Below are positions 1 through 6,852 of a stretch of DNA of 10,065 bases, in pieces. Origin of the DNA: Microcaldota archaeon (lineage in GTDB: Archaea > Micrarchaeota > Micrarchaeia > Micrarchaeales > CABMGC01); assembly GCA_030040265.1 (NCBI GenBank), contig JASHUB010000059.1:1-10065 (forward strand), given 5' to 3'. Every line of letters starts with the position of its first letter. Positions within the stretch are counted from its first letter, which is position 1. The notes under the pieces were generated by a model, which saw only the letters and a list, made by a program, of their open reading frames with translations, did not search any database and was not told where the DNA came from. The position numbers and the translations under genes are program-made.

Positions 1-68
1 GAGAATATGCCAGGCAGTGCCATCTTCCTCGATGCCCTGCCATCCAGCTGATAAACGTTCGTCTCCAT
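1..68 (-). CDS. rpl4: Ribosomal protein uL4 (L4), N-terminal fragment, cut by window edge
   Basis: Only about 22 codons are visible, reading METNVYQLDGRASRKMALPG and running off the left edge. The pattern 'x-V-Y-x-L-x-G-x-x-x-x-x-x-LPxIF' is the usual start of archaeal uL4, a 23S rRNA-binding protein that lines the exit tunnel. It lies directly behind rpl3, the standard archaeal order L3-L4-L23-L2. Two in-frame ATGs exist. The one at 77 overlaps the rpl3 stop as ATGA. The one at 68 gives the family-like N-terminus and has a Shine-Dalgarno-like GGGATGATC just ahead. I prefer 68, but the coupled start at 77 cannot be excluded. It is probably co-transcribed with rpl3. Confidence 0.85.
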   Translation of the reverse strand, partial: METNVYQLDGRASRKMALPGIF

Positions 69-73
69 GATGA

Positions 74-1048
74 TCATCCCTGCTTCGACGCGAGCGATAT
101 ATAGGTCACGTTAGGCACCTTGACCGCGCTCGTGCTTCGCATCGCCTTCCTTATCCGCACGAGCCTCCTTGCCGGGCCCGGAATCGAGCCGTCCAGAACG
201 ACGAAGTCGTTCTTTACGACCCCGTAGTTGAGGAAGCCGCCCTTCACGTTCACGGCGTTTGCCTCTGCCTGCGTCCCGAGCTTGAGGACTCGCTTGTTGA
301 GTTCTGTGCGGTAGTTGTAACCCATGTGGCCCGCGTGTGGAACGGAATAGAGAACCTTTGCAGGGTGCCACGCACCGAGCACTCCGAGGTGGCGCACCTT
401 TCCTGTAGCCTTTCGGACCTGCCTTGAGACGCCGAACCTCTTGATGACGCCGGCCCATCCCTTGCCCTTCGATATCGTCGTGACATCGATGTATTCGCCG
501 GTGTTGAAAACATTGCTCGCCTTGAGCTCCTTGCCAAGCCACTGCTCCAGGAACGTGACCTTCTCCTCGACGCTCTTGCCGCCTACCGGGATCTCGAAGC
601 GCAGGACGCGCTTGTTCCCGAACCCGAGGTTGGACTCGTCGCAGAACGCGAGCGCCGATGCGTCGACGTACTTCGACAGGTCCTGCTTGACTGCGTTGAG
701 CGCTGCGCTCTTGTCGTTCTTTATGCCGACCTTCTGTGAGAGAGCCTTGTCGTGCACTTCAGCCGCCGAACCCTTGTAAGCGCTGTTGCCATAGAGCCTC
801 ACGCCGTAGATGAAGACGCGCGGCATCTCGAGAATCGTGACCGCGCGGGAGACCTCGCTGCCCTTCGCCGGCGACTCGCTGTCGTCAATCATGGCGACGT
901 GGGTCATCCCAGCCTTTACCGCAACGAAGCCCTCGAACTTGGCCTCGGCTATGCTCGGCCAGTTCCTGACCCGTGGCATCTGCTTGTGAGCACGCCTGTG
1001 CGGCCAGTACTCAAGAGAGCCCCTGTGGTGCTTCGAGTTTTTTCCCAT
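74..1048 (-). CDS. rpl3: Large-subunit ribosomal protein uL3 (L3)
   Basis: This is uL3 of the large ribosomal subunit, which binds 23S rRNA near the peptidyl-transferase centre. From the ATG at 1048 it is 324 residues, normal for archaea. It begins MGKNSKHHRGSLEYWPHRRA, the basic N-terminal extension typical of archaeal uL3. The conserved core 'KGKGWAGVIKRFGV' lies near residues 194-207, followed by 'RHLGVLGAWHPAKVLYSVPHAGHMGY', the loop that reaches toward the peptidyl-transferase centre. A GTG three codons upstream (1057) extends the frame, but the family N-terminus begins MGK, so I chose 1048. No strong Shine-Dalgarno is visible. The gene heads the L3-L4 ribosomal cluster and follows pcc1 after about 75 bases, with its own TATA-like candidates in between. 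Confidence 0.96.
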   Translation of the reverse strand: MGKNSKHHRGSLEYWPHRRAHKQMPRVRNWPSIAEAKFEGFVAVKAGMTHVAMIDDSESPAKGSEVSRAVTILEMPRVFIYGVRLYGNSAYKGSAAEVHDKALSQKVGIKNDKSAALNAVKQDLSKYVDASALAFCDESNLGFGNKRVLRFEIPVGGKSVEEKVTFLEQWLGKELKASNVFNTGEYIDVTTISKGKGWAGVIKRFGVSRQVRKATGKVRHLGVLGAWHPAKVLYSVPHAGHMGYNYRTELNKRVLKLGTQAEANAVNVKGGFLNYGVVKNDFVVLDGSIPGPARRLVRIRKAMRSTSAVKVPNVTYISLASKQG

Positions 1049-1092
1049 CCATGACACTTCTTTTAGACTGTAAAACAGCGGCCTGAGCCGGG

Positions 1093-1123
1093 TGTTTTAA
1101 TCATCTTTTCTACACATTTATAT
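1093..1123 (-). promoter_or_regulatory. Candidate TATA elements for rpl3
   Basis: The minus strand reads ATATAAAT at 1123-1116, immediately behind the pcc1 stop codon, and GATTAAAAC at 1102-1094. With a TATA box ending about 23 bases before the transcript start, these predict starts near 1093 and 1071, leaving leaders of about 45 and 23 bases before the rpl3 ATG at 1048. Which is used cannot be decided by eye. Read-through from eL15-pcc1 is also possible. Confidence 0.4.
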
Positions 1124-1125
1124 CC

Positions 1126-1374
1126 TTATCGCTGCCCGCTTTTCGGGCCTTTTACGACGTCTTTCACCGTGCTTATGACCAGCATCTGCTTGAGCATCGA
1201 GTTCATCGATGCGACCAGCGCTATTTGGTCGTCCGCGACGATCTTTATCGTTATCCTGCCACCCTTCGACGAGGTGGTGACCTTGCTTCTCTTGAAAGCG
1301 ATGTCCTTGTCCATGACCCTGAGATAGCTCTTCGCTTCGTCTCCGAGGTCTATATTTATCTCCGCCGAGGGCAT
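1126..1374 (-). CDS. pcc1: KEOPS complex subunit Pcc1
   Basis: Pcc1 is the small dimerising subunit of KEOPS, the complex that together with Sua5/TsaC makes N6-threonylcarbamoyl-adenosine at position 37 of ANN-decoding tRNAs. The 82-residue length fits the family. The sequence shows the expected alternating pattern: an N-terminal strand (AEINIDLGDE), a helix-linked central 'VMDKDIAFKRSKVTTSSKGGRITIKIVADDQIALVASMNSML', and a C-terminal helix (KQMLVISTVKDV). 'D-x-x-ALxASxNS' is the most family-like segment. It starts one base after the eL15 stop codon (TGA-C-ATG), so it is almost certainly translated from the same mRNA. Linkage of Pcc1 with ribosomal protein genes is common in archaea. The short length limits certainty, but pattern and context agree. 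Confidence 0.85.
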   Translation of the reverse strand: MPSAEINIDLGDEAKSYLRVMDKDIAFKRSKVTTSSKGGRITIKIVADDQIALVASMNSMLKQMLVISTVKDVVKGPKSGQR

Positions 1375-1375
1375 G

Positions 1376-1954
1376 TCACAGCCTTAGGAAGTCCCTTTGG
1401 CCTTCTCTTACGCTCGGCCTGTTGTTGTTCGTTCCGAAGCCCTTGCGGATTATTCCGCGGTGCTTCCTTCCCGAGCTTGTCATTCCTCTGTAGACCCTGT
1501 TCCTCTGGGACAGTATGCTGCTGAAGTATGGATCGTTCGTGAGCGCGGGGTTTCCGCGGTCGGCGAGTATCGTCTCGAAGAACTTGTACTCTCCGTCCTC
1601 GCCTATGTAATAGGAATTGATGACCTCGCAGTTGCTGAAGCGCCTTGCGGCTCTCTCCTCGGCTACCGTCTGGGACGACTTTCTGTAGTCGAAGAACCTT
1701 CCGTACTTGGACGGCTTCCTGCCTCTCGACGGCTTCTCCCTCTTCGATGATCCCCTTCGGACCCTCACGCGCACGATTATTATGCCCTGCTTAGCCTTGT
1801 ATCCGAGTTCGCGGGCCCTTGCGAGGTTGCTCGGCCTGCCGACCCTCTCGATGGCACCGGCCTTTCTCCAGGCAATGATCTTGCCCCTGAGCATGGCGTC
1901 ACGTGCCTTGTACTCGTTCTGCATCGTCTCTTTTATGTACTTATAAGCACCCAT
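1376..1954 (-). CDS. rpl15e: Large-subunit ribosomal protein eL15 (L15e)
   Basis: eL15 is a large-subunit protein shared by archaea and eukaryotes and absent from bacteria. It threads along 23S rRNA. From the ATG at 1954 it has 192 residues, the usual size. It starts MGAYKYIKETMQNEYK, matching the canonical N-terminus. Other family-like segments are RPSNLARARELGYKAKQG (about 43-60), the basic VRVRVRRGSSKREKPSRGRKP stretch, 'NSYYIGEDGEYKFFETILAD' and the C-terminal 'RNRVYRGMTSSGRKHRG' with a basic tail. The frame opens three codons earlier at a GTG (1963), but the ATG gives the conserved start and fits the promoter. It is the first gene of a unit with pcc1. Confidence 0.95.
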   Translation of the reverse strand: MGAYKYIKETMQNEYKARDAMLRGKIIAWRKAGAIERVGRPSNLARARELGYKAKQGIIIVRVRVRRGSSKREKPSRGRKPSKYGRFFDYRKSSQTVAEERAARRFSNCEVINSYYIGEDGEYKFFETILADRGNPALTNDPYFSSILSQRNRVYRGMTSSGRKHRGIIRKGFGTNNNRPSVREGQRDFLRL

Positions 1955-1981
1955 AGCGCGCACCGAGCGTGTATACTATGC

Positions 1982-1989
1982 AATAAATA
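1982..1989 (-). promoter_or_regulatory. TATA box for eL15-pcc1
   Basis: The minus strand reads TATTTATT here. The box ends 27 bases before the eL15 ATG at 1954, which predicts a transcript start about 5 bases before the codon. A second TATA-like string on the minus strand, GTTTAAAAGG at 2041-2032, would give a leader of about 55 bases and is a weaker alternative. Confidence 0.6.
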
Positions 1990-2078
1990 GAACCGTAAGG
2001 AGTCTATTTGCTACCTATTAGTGAGAGAAGCCTTTTAAACGTAAGCATTTAGCCAGAATAGTGGAACTATAGCTCTCG

Positions 2079-3965
2079 TTATTCGCCCTGCATCCGGAAC
2101 GCGATTAAGAGGGCATGGAACTGCTCGTCACTTAGAGAAAGAGCACCCATCGTACCGATTCCTGGTCTATCTATCCATGACGTTCTAGTCTCTGATAGAT
2201 AGACTCTTTCAATACTATCTCTTATTCGGCCAATATCGTCACTTGTAAATCCGAGCACATCTGAAGGTACGGCGCCATCAGGAAGTTTCTGCTTGAAAGG
2301 CTGTGAACTTCTTAATCGACTCAGGTGAAGTTTCGCTAAGCTTAAACCACCCAGTGCCTTTGACACGACTACTAGTTGCCTGATTGGTGCAATCAGACCT
2401 TCTGGTGAATTTTCGTATATATCTCTCTGACTGTCAAGAAAGAATAAACGGGATTGATCTATCACGTCTCCATTTATAGGAAATACCAGTCTGCTGGATT
2501 GACGGATTAGGAGACGTTCATTGATGAAGAGCGGAACGTCTGTGGCTTCAATTGCCAAAGAAAAGTTTGTTCGAAAATTTCTATTTGCTTTTTTTAATTC
2601 GGAAATGTCCAATGAATCAATTCCGACATAGCGCACTGATTCGGTTGGTAGATATGTAGGGTAGCCCAACTTGGATAGCTCCACTGTTAAATCTATTGCC
2701 CCGCCACCAAGTTTTTCGAACTCTCCTGCAATACATTGGTCTGGAGCTACCAGTCCTCTAAACTCGGTATGGCGTTCTATCCTGATGTATATGTTTTCCG
2801 AATGCTGTCTTATGAATGACAGCAGGGTACTGGAAGGTCGCTCTTCCATTGAATTCCGTCTTATTTCGACTTTGCGAGGATCTAAGTCAGAGAGTCTTAT
2901 TACAGCTACTCCATCTACGCTAATTGATTTGACCGTTCTTTCAAGTGATAATGGATATGAGGCTAGAAGATACGAATAACTCTCCTTTAAGTGTATACGT
3001 CCTGGAATTGTTGGATGATGATTTTCATCGTAAGTGCCATCAATCTCAAAAGCCAGGTGGTGCTGGTTTATCAAATCTGTGAGCGCAGAATCATGATTAG
3101 AGAGTGACTTGGGCTTGATCCCCTTACCGTCACCGCTTAGCGTAGCTGCTTCTGAAATTGAGAACCTGCCTTTATAGAATCTCGCATAGTCGTCGGTGCC
3201 GCGACGGTTTAGGTTTAAAACTTTGAAGGGAGGTGATTCATGAATTACAATCCCTGCGCGATCATAGAGCGTTGCATCGTCAGCAGTAGTTGTGCAACCC
3301 TCGACTATCCGGAGATACCTATTCTGCATCGTAGGGTCCTCGAATCGCGATGCTTGGTCAAATGGCCCTTCATCGGCGACCAGAATGAGCCTTGCTCCGA
3401 TTCTTTCTGCTTCGGCTTTGAATAGCTCAAGCATCGCTATAACACTCCTTTCAGTCAGTTTGCCTCCCAATTTAGCCGAAAGCTGCATTGCATGTATCAG
3501 ATAGTGCACATCATCTACGATTATTGCGGCTGGATGTCGCCCATCTTTGGCGGCATCTGCCAGTGTTCCTCGAATGCCTGCCAGATCGGTTATCGGAAAG
3601 ATATTACGGCCCACAGGTGCATTCAGGTCAGCGACTAACTCTACATAAGCAATATCTCCGTTCAAAAGGCCGTTTTTATTCAGCTCGAATATCCTTACAT
3701 GCTTATTTTGAGCTAAAAGGCGCAGCATGAGTGTTTTACCAGAACCAGGCTCTCCTAGAAGCATGGTAGTTCCCTTGCCCATAAAGAGAGGAGAAAGAAG
3801 GCCTGCGGTAGATGCGCCTTCGAAGCACCCACCCGATATGCTCTCGAATTCAGCTCTGCCTACGAAGACCCGTTCGCCAACAATGGACCTTACAACCTCC
3901 TTAATTTCAGCTTTTGATGGAGGAGTGCTTGCGACTGCGGTAGGTGGAGCTGCAGGTCTTTTCAT
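2079..3965 (-). CDS. Orphan AAA+ ATPase with unrecognised C-terminal region
   Basis: This is a 628-residue protein. A Pro/Ala/Thr-rich N-terminus (1-20) is followed by a P-loop ATPase domain. Walker A is GEPGSGKT (71-78), Walker B is AAIIVDDVHYL (about 146-156, acidic pair D151-D152), and a sensor-1-like strand ARLILVADEG lies at 191-200. The 'DDxH' Walker B resembles the DnaA/IstB/Orc-like AAA+ side rather than the 'DE' of most P-loop ATPases. Residues from about 270 to 628 match nothing I recognise; I see no transmembrane segment, zinc site or nuclease motif. The gene stands alone with its own TATA box and predicts a leaderless mRNA. It is visibly AT-richer than its ribosomal neighbours (26 of 60 GC in the line from 2461, against 37 of 60 in the line from 541), suggesting acquisition by transfer. 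ATPase is certain; the role is unknown. Confidence 0.85.
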   Translation of the reverse strand: MKRPAAPPTAVASTPPSKAEIKEVVRSIVGERVFVGRAEFESISGGCFEGASTAGLLSPLFMGKGTTMLLGEPGSGKTLMLRLLAQNKHVRIFELNKNGLLNGDIAYVELVADLNAPVGRNIFPITDLAGIRGTLADAAKDGRHPAAIIVDDVHYLIHAMQLSAKLGGKLTERSVIAMLELFKAEAERIGARLILVADEGPFDQASRFEDPTMQNRYLRIVEGCTTTADDATLYDRAGIVIHESPPFKVLNLNRRGTDDYARFYKGRFSISEAATLSGDGKGIKPKSLSNHDSALTDLINQHHLAFEIDGTYDENHHPTIPGRIHLKESYSYLLASYPLSLERTVKSISVDGVAVIRLSDLDPRKVEIRRNSMEERPSSTLLSFIRQHSENIYIRIERHTEFRGLVAPDQCIAGEFEKLGGGAIDLTVELSKLGYPTYLPTESVRYVGIDSLDISELKKANRNFRTNFSLAIEATDVPLFINERLLIRQSSRLVFPINGDVIDQSRLFFLDSQRDIYENSPEGLIAPIRQLVVVSKALGGLSLAKLHLSRLRSSQPFKQKLPDGAVPSDVLGFTSDDIGRIRDSIERVYLSETRTSWIDRPGIGTMGALSLSDEQFHALLIAFRMQGE

Positions 3966-3987
3966 AAATTTGGTTCTATTTTCCGCC

Positions 3988-3995
3988 TTTAAATA
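3988..3995 (-). promoter_or_regulatory. TATA box for the AAA+ ATPase gene
   Basis: The minus strand reads TATTTAAA here, followed by a 22-base gap to the ATG at 3965. That spacing places the transcript start at or within a base of the A of the ATG, so the mRNA should be leaderless. The box lies immediately behind the stop codon (3999-4001) of the small upstream ORF, so the ATPase gene is a separate unit or an internal start. Confidence 0.7.
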
Positions 3996-3998
3996 GAT

Positions 3999-4166
3999 TC
4001 ACTTGTATCCGTCTTTGCCTTTTGATAGCTTCTCTGTCGTCGGAGCTACTTTCTCTTTACGCCCTTCAGCGCCTCCAGACGTTTCCGGAACAGGAATTTC
4101 GCCAGCTCTTCGCCGGTATGCTGCAGCTGCTTTAGGCCATCTGTTCTTCGAGAAACGTCCAATCAC
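3999..4166 (-). CDS. Possible small basic protein, GTG start overlapping the transporter stop
   Basis: A 55-codon open frame begins at a GTG that shares the four bases GTGA with the stop codon of the EamA transporter gene, the arrangement seen in translationally coupled genes. A GGCGATC string eight bases before the GTG resembles the archaeal Shine-Dalgarno GGTGATC. The product would begin MIGRFSKNRWPKAAAAYRRR. It is strongly basic and rich in Lys, Arg and Ala, with a hydrophilic, probably disordered second half and no membrane segment. I recognise no family. It fills almost all of the gap between the transporter and the AAA+ promoter. Arginine is encoded mostly by CGN, unlike the AGG preference nearby, which argues either for recent origin or against coding. 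It could also be a chance frame. Confidence 0.42.
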   Translation of the reverse strand: MIGRFSKNRWPKAAAAYRRRAGEIPVPETSGGAEGRKEKVAPTTEKLSKGKDGYK

Positions 4167-5020
4167 AATAGACTGATCGCCAACGCGCCGGCCAGGGATA
4201 TGATGATGCCGATCGACTGGAGCGGCGTCAGGCGCTCTTTGTAGACCAGGTACGCCAGGGCCACGACCAGCGCCGGCTCGAATACCTGAATCGCGCCTCC
4301 GAGCGCAACGGTCTTGAATATCACCACGAACATCCAGAGCGCTTGCGACACCCCTCCCAGAAGCCCTATCGCGACAACGAACAGCAGAAGGTTGCTCTTG
4401 TTGAGCTTTTTAACCGCAGGCTTCAGTGTCGATTTTGCCGTTCCGTATATTATCAGCGCGATGAACGCGGACAGGTATGCGAGCGGGAATATCAGTGTGA
4501 ACTCTTCATGCGCCTGCGACACCGCGTATGTCGAGAATATGAAGTACACGGCGAACAGAACGTTCCCGGCTATGGCTGGCAGGAGTCTTTTGTTGAACTT
4601 CATGTCCTTCGTTATAGTGATCATGAGCGAGCCGAAGACCACGCCAACGATGCCGACCAGCTCCAGCATGTTTATCGGTTCCGCAAGCACTATGGCGCCG
4701 AGCAGGATTATCGGTATGAGGCCTATGTTCGACAACGCCCACGTGTTCGATGCCTGCTCGGTTTCAAGAGTCTTCAGCACGAGGACTAGGCCAAGTGCGT
4801 ATGCAAGACCGCCAAGGACAGCGTAGAGCAGGTATATCGGGGCTATTCCGGATGGAGGGAATGCTGCAACCAGGAAAAGCAGTGGTATGATTGCCAGGCC
4901 GATGAATATTGTAGAGGAGAAGTAGCTGCCGAGCGCTCGGGTCGCCTTCCTCATGAAAGTGTCGACTACCGCTATGACAATCATGCTTCCTATCGCGAAG
5001 ATTATGCCGGGGCTCAGCAT
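4163..5020 (-). CDS. EamA/DMT-family transporter, ten membrane helices
   Basis: This is an inner-membrane protein of the drug/metabolite transporter superfamily; the substrate cannot be told. The 285 residues contain about ten hydrophobic helices in two similar five-helix halves. The first half is roughly residues 3-137 and ends in 'AIVLAEPINMLELVGIVGVVFGSLMI', with the Glu-Pro that recurs in EamA domains. The second half is roughly 145-285 and ends in 'YLVYKERLTPLQSIGIIISLAGALAI', the matching motif 'E-x-L-T-x-x-Q-x-x-G-x-x-x-x-x-x-G'. The lysine-rich linker at 197-209 separates part of the second half. It starts MLSPGII 60 bases behind the preceding membrane-protein gene. A weak TATA-like CTTAAAG at 5060-5054 may add local transcription. 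The stop overlaps the start of the small downstream ORF. Confidence 0.92.
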   Translation of the reverse strand: MLSPGIIFAIGSMIVIAVVDTFMRKATRALGSYFSSTIFIGLAIIPLLFLVAAFPPSGIAPIYLLYAVLGGLAYALGLVLVLKTLETEQASNTWALSNIGLIPIILLGAIVLAEPINMLELVGIVGVVFGSLMITITKDMKFNKRLLPAIAGNVLFAVYFIFSTYAVSQAHEEFTLIFPLAYLSAFIALIIYGTAKSTLKPAVKKLNKSNLLLFVVAIGLLGGVSQALWMFVVIFKTVALGGAIQVFEPALVVALAYLVYKERLTPLQSIGIIISLAGALAISLL

Positions 5021-5024
5021 GCCA

Positions 5025-5072
5025 TCAGTCTATGGATAGTATGCGGGCTGCGCCTTTAAGATACGGATAGGC
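5025..5072 (-). pseudogene. Relic resembling the 3' end of priS
   Basis: On the minus strand, one frame of this stretch reads AYPYLKGAARILSID and then stop. The intact priS ends VYLYLKGAAKIIEVL and then stop. Eight of the first eleven residues are identical, and K/R and I/L are conservative. The DNA shares the exact 12-mer AAAGGCGCAGCC, and differences in the preceding Tyr and Leu codons are mostly third-base changes. It has no start codon of its own and lies out of frame behind the stop of the membrane-protein gene (5081). It is also followed, as in priS, by a gene beginning ATG-CTN-AGC. Best reading: a leftover or duplicated priS 3' tail. It is too short to exclude coincidence. Confidence 0.45.
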
Positions 5073-5080
5073 GCGGTGAC

Positions 5081-5665
5081 TTATTCCTTCCTTGAACGGG
5101 CCTTCCTTAGGGCAAGCCAGACCATCAACCCGTTTATCAGGATGAGATATGCAGGGTAGACGGTCTCCCTGTAGCTGAAGCTGCCTGCTGCTATTATCGT
5201 CAGGACCGATGCGATAGTGTCCATGGCGAAGAACCTCCAGTCCTCGGTGTGCGGCATCCTGTAGGTCTTGACTATCGCAGGCACCATGCCTACAAAGTCT
5301 GCAATAACCGACGCGTACAGGCCTATCAGCGGCTGGCTTGTCAGCTGCCAGACCAGGACCCCTACAATTGCAATCGACAGGCATGTCACGTCAAGTCGGC
5401 TCCAGCCGCCCATTCCGCGCTTTATGCTCAGGGCGAACACGGCGACTGCCTGGACCGCTGACGCGAACGCCAGCCAGAGAGCCACCTGGCTGTTACTCGC
5501 AAATAGCGACACTGTCGAAAGTATTGTGATGACAAGAAGGACGAAACGCGTTGTCCTGTGGGGCCTCGCCTTGCCCTGCAGAATCGACCTGATGTAGACT
5601 ATCGGCGAAGTCAGGACCAGGGTCGTGCTCATTATGATGAGCACTATCGAGAAGTCGCTAAGCAT
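5081..5665 (-). CDS. Seven-helix membrane protein, PQ-loop/SWEET-like layout
   Basis: A 194-residue integral membrane protein with about seven hydrophobic helices (roughly 5-24, 40-56, 62-81, 93-109, 112-133, 147-163, 168-186). Two related segments recur: 'SPIVYIRSILQGKARPHRTTRF' (about 20-41) and 'VPAIVKTYRMPHTEDWRFF' (about 128-146). Each has Pro, a short helix, a basic residue and a His before the next helix. This 3+1+3 arrangement with a repeated proline motif is that of the SWEET/PQ-loop superfamily, which move small solutes, but I cannot name a member family or substrate. It starts one base after the priS stop (TGA-C-ATG), and a Shine-Dalgarno GAGGT (5678-5674) sits in the last priS codons, so it is co-expressed with priS. 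A link to replication is not implied. Confidence 0.75.
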   Translation of the reverse strand: MLSDFSIVLIIMSTTLVLTSPIVYIRSILQGKARPHRTTRFVLLVITILSTVSLFASNSQVALWLAFASAVQAVAVFALSIKRGMGGWSRLDVTCLSIAIVGVLVWQLTSQPLIGLYASVIADFVGMVPAIVKTYRMPHTEDWRFFAMDTIASVLTIIAAGSFSYRETVYPAYLILINGLMVWLALRKARSRKE

Positions 5666-5666
5666 G

Positions 5667-6818
5667 TCAGAGAACCTCGATTATCTTGGCTGCGCCTTTG
5701 AGGTAGAGGTAGACACCGGCGTAGGTCGGCACCGCCACCTCCACTCCCTTGTACGGTCCGAATGGCTTTCCATTCATGACGATGGGGTACTTCGAGTCTG
5801 CCTTGATCTTGAGCTCGCCCTTCCCGAAAGCTATCGCGTCCTTCATCGGGTCGAACTTGCCGAGGTCGTTGAACGAGGCCAGCTTCCTTACGACCAATCC
5901 GCTGTTTCCGTTTATCGAGTCCGGCAGCCTGATGAGGTGACCCGGGTCGTTCGTGACGTTGTGGTCTATCCTATCGCTCTGGGCTACGGTCTGGTTCTGT
6001 ATCACGTACTTCCAGAAGTCCGCCTTGTTCTTTATGTAGACCATGTCCCAGTTGCCCTGCTGTATCCCCATTATGACCATAGGCCTGTTCTTCACCAGCT
6101 TTGCAACTGTTGTCTTGTCTATCCCGAGCGCGAGTAGCGCGCTCTCGCCGCCATCGAGCGCCTTGATGAAGTTCCGCGCGATCTTGCCCTTCCAGCCCTT
6201 GTCCGTTGGTCTCGGTCCTATGAGGCGTTGCCCCCTCTGCCCTATTGTCGGGAAAAGGTACTCTGGTGTGACCCCGGTGCCGGAGATGTATGCGGTTATC
6301 TCCTTCCTTGCGTCGGGGCCTAGCTGCATTGCGGCCTCGTTCCTCACGTGCGCGTGGTATCCCCTGTTGCCGCTGAAGTTGACTGCGATCTCGCTCTTCG
6401 AGAACCCGAAATCTGGGACGAGGAAGTCCTCCACCAGCTTGATGAGCTCCGCCTTGACGCCATCGAAGCACTCAGGGCACACCCACGACTTGCCGTGCGT
6501 CATCTGGCACGGCAGGCTGAGGTCGCTGGAATCTATGTCGAATATTATCTCTGCACCGAGCGATCCCTTCGCATCCATCGGCCTGCCGGCCGGAAACCTG
6601 TAGTATGCAGGGGAGTACGAAATGAACGGCGGCCCGTTGAGCGCAAGGTAGTCCTTTAGCTCCTTTGGAGTCTTGAATGACAGGTGCCTGAACGCGATTT
6701 TTGTCTCCCAGTTGCCGCAACCGAACTCGCGCTGTTCGATCTTGTCCGGTGCAGGAGCGGGCACGACCCTGTAGTAATCCTTTATCAATGACGTTATAAA
6801 GTCGTGCTCGTTTAGCAT
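5667..6818 (-). CDS. priS: DNA primase small (catalytic) subunit PriS
   Basis: This is the catalytic subunit of the archaeal/eukaryotic heterodimeric primase, which makes primers for replication together with PriL (not in this window). Numbering from the ATG at 6818 (383 residues), the metal-binding pair is D94 and D96 in IIFDIDSSD. A zinc-knuckle set C104, H108, C114 and C117 follows. The nucleotide-binding motif SGNRGYH is at 149-155, and the third acidic residue is D285 in 'DRIDHNVT', ahead of HLIRLP. All catalytic elements are intact. The C-terminal 'VAVPTYAGVYLYLKGAAKI' is the normal family tail. An in-frame GTG at 6845 would add nine residues, but it lies too close to the TATA box to be in the mRNA, so I chose 6818. 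The next gene starts one base behind the stop. Confidence 0.96.
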   Translation of the reverse strand: MLNEHDFITSLIKDYYRVVPAPAPDKIEQREFGCGNWETKIAFRHLSFKTPKELKDYLALNGPPFISYSPAYYRFPAGRPMDAKGSLGAEIIFDIDSSDLSLPCQMTHGKSWVCPECFDGVKAELIKLVEDFLVPDFGFSKSEIAVNFSGNRGYHAHVRNEAAMQLGPDARKEITAYISGTGVTPEYLFPTIGQRGQRLIGPRPTDKGWKGKIARNFIKALDGGESALLALGIDKTTVAKLVKNRPMVIMGIQQGNWDMVYIKNKADFWKYVIQNQTVAQSDRIDHNVTNDPGHLIRLPDSINGNSGLVVRKLASFNDLGKFDPMKDAIAFGKGELKIKADSKYPIVMNGKPFGPYKGVEVAVPTYAGVYLYLKGAAKIIEVL

Positions 6819-6852
6819 TAGAAACACTGTAACTAAGTCTTGCACGAGAAGG

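Noticed and set aside
1049..1057. GTG start extending uL3 by three residues
   Set aside because: The conserved archaeal uL3 N-terminus begins at MGK (1048), and no ribosome-binding site favours the GTG.
2032..2041. TATA-like TTTTAAAC as a plus-strand promoter
   Set aside because: No plausible plus-strand gene follows; the region ahead is the 3' end of the AAA+ gene. On the minus strand it could be a secondary eL15 promoter.
1964..2078. A tRNA or small RNA gene in the 115-base gap between eL15 and the AAA+ gene
   Set aside because: No TTCGA-type T-loop, acceptor pairing or stable hairpin is visible; the gap is explained by eL15 promoter elements.
4314..4826. A 170-codon plus-strand frame antisense to the EamA transporter
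   Set aside because: It is a Ser/Thr/Pro/Ala-rich shadow of an alternating hydrophobic gene, with no domain and no promoter.
5073..5095. Programmed frameshift joining the membrane protein to the priS-like tail
   Set aside because: There is no slippery heptamer, and the tail makes no sense on a membrane protein. A duplicated relic explains it better.
5025..5384. A 119-codon minus-strand frame overlapping the membrane-protein gene
   Set aside because: Most of it is a shadow of the membrane protein in another frame. Only its last 15 codons resemble the priS tail, so those are reported as a relic, not as a gene.
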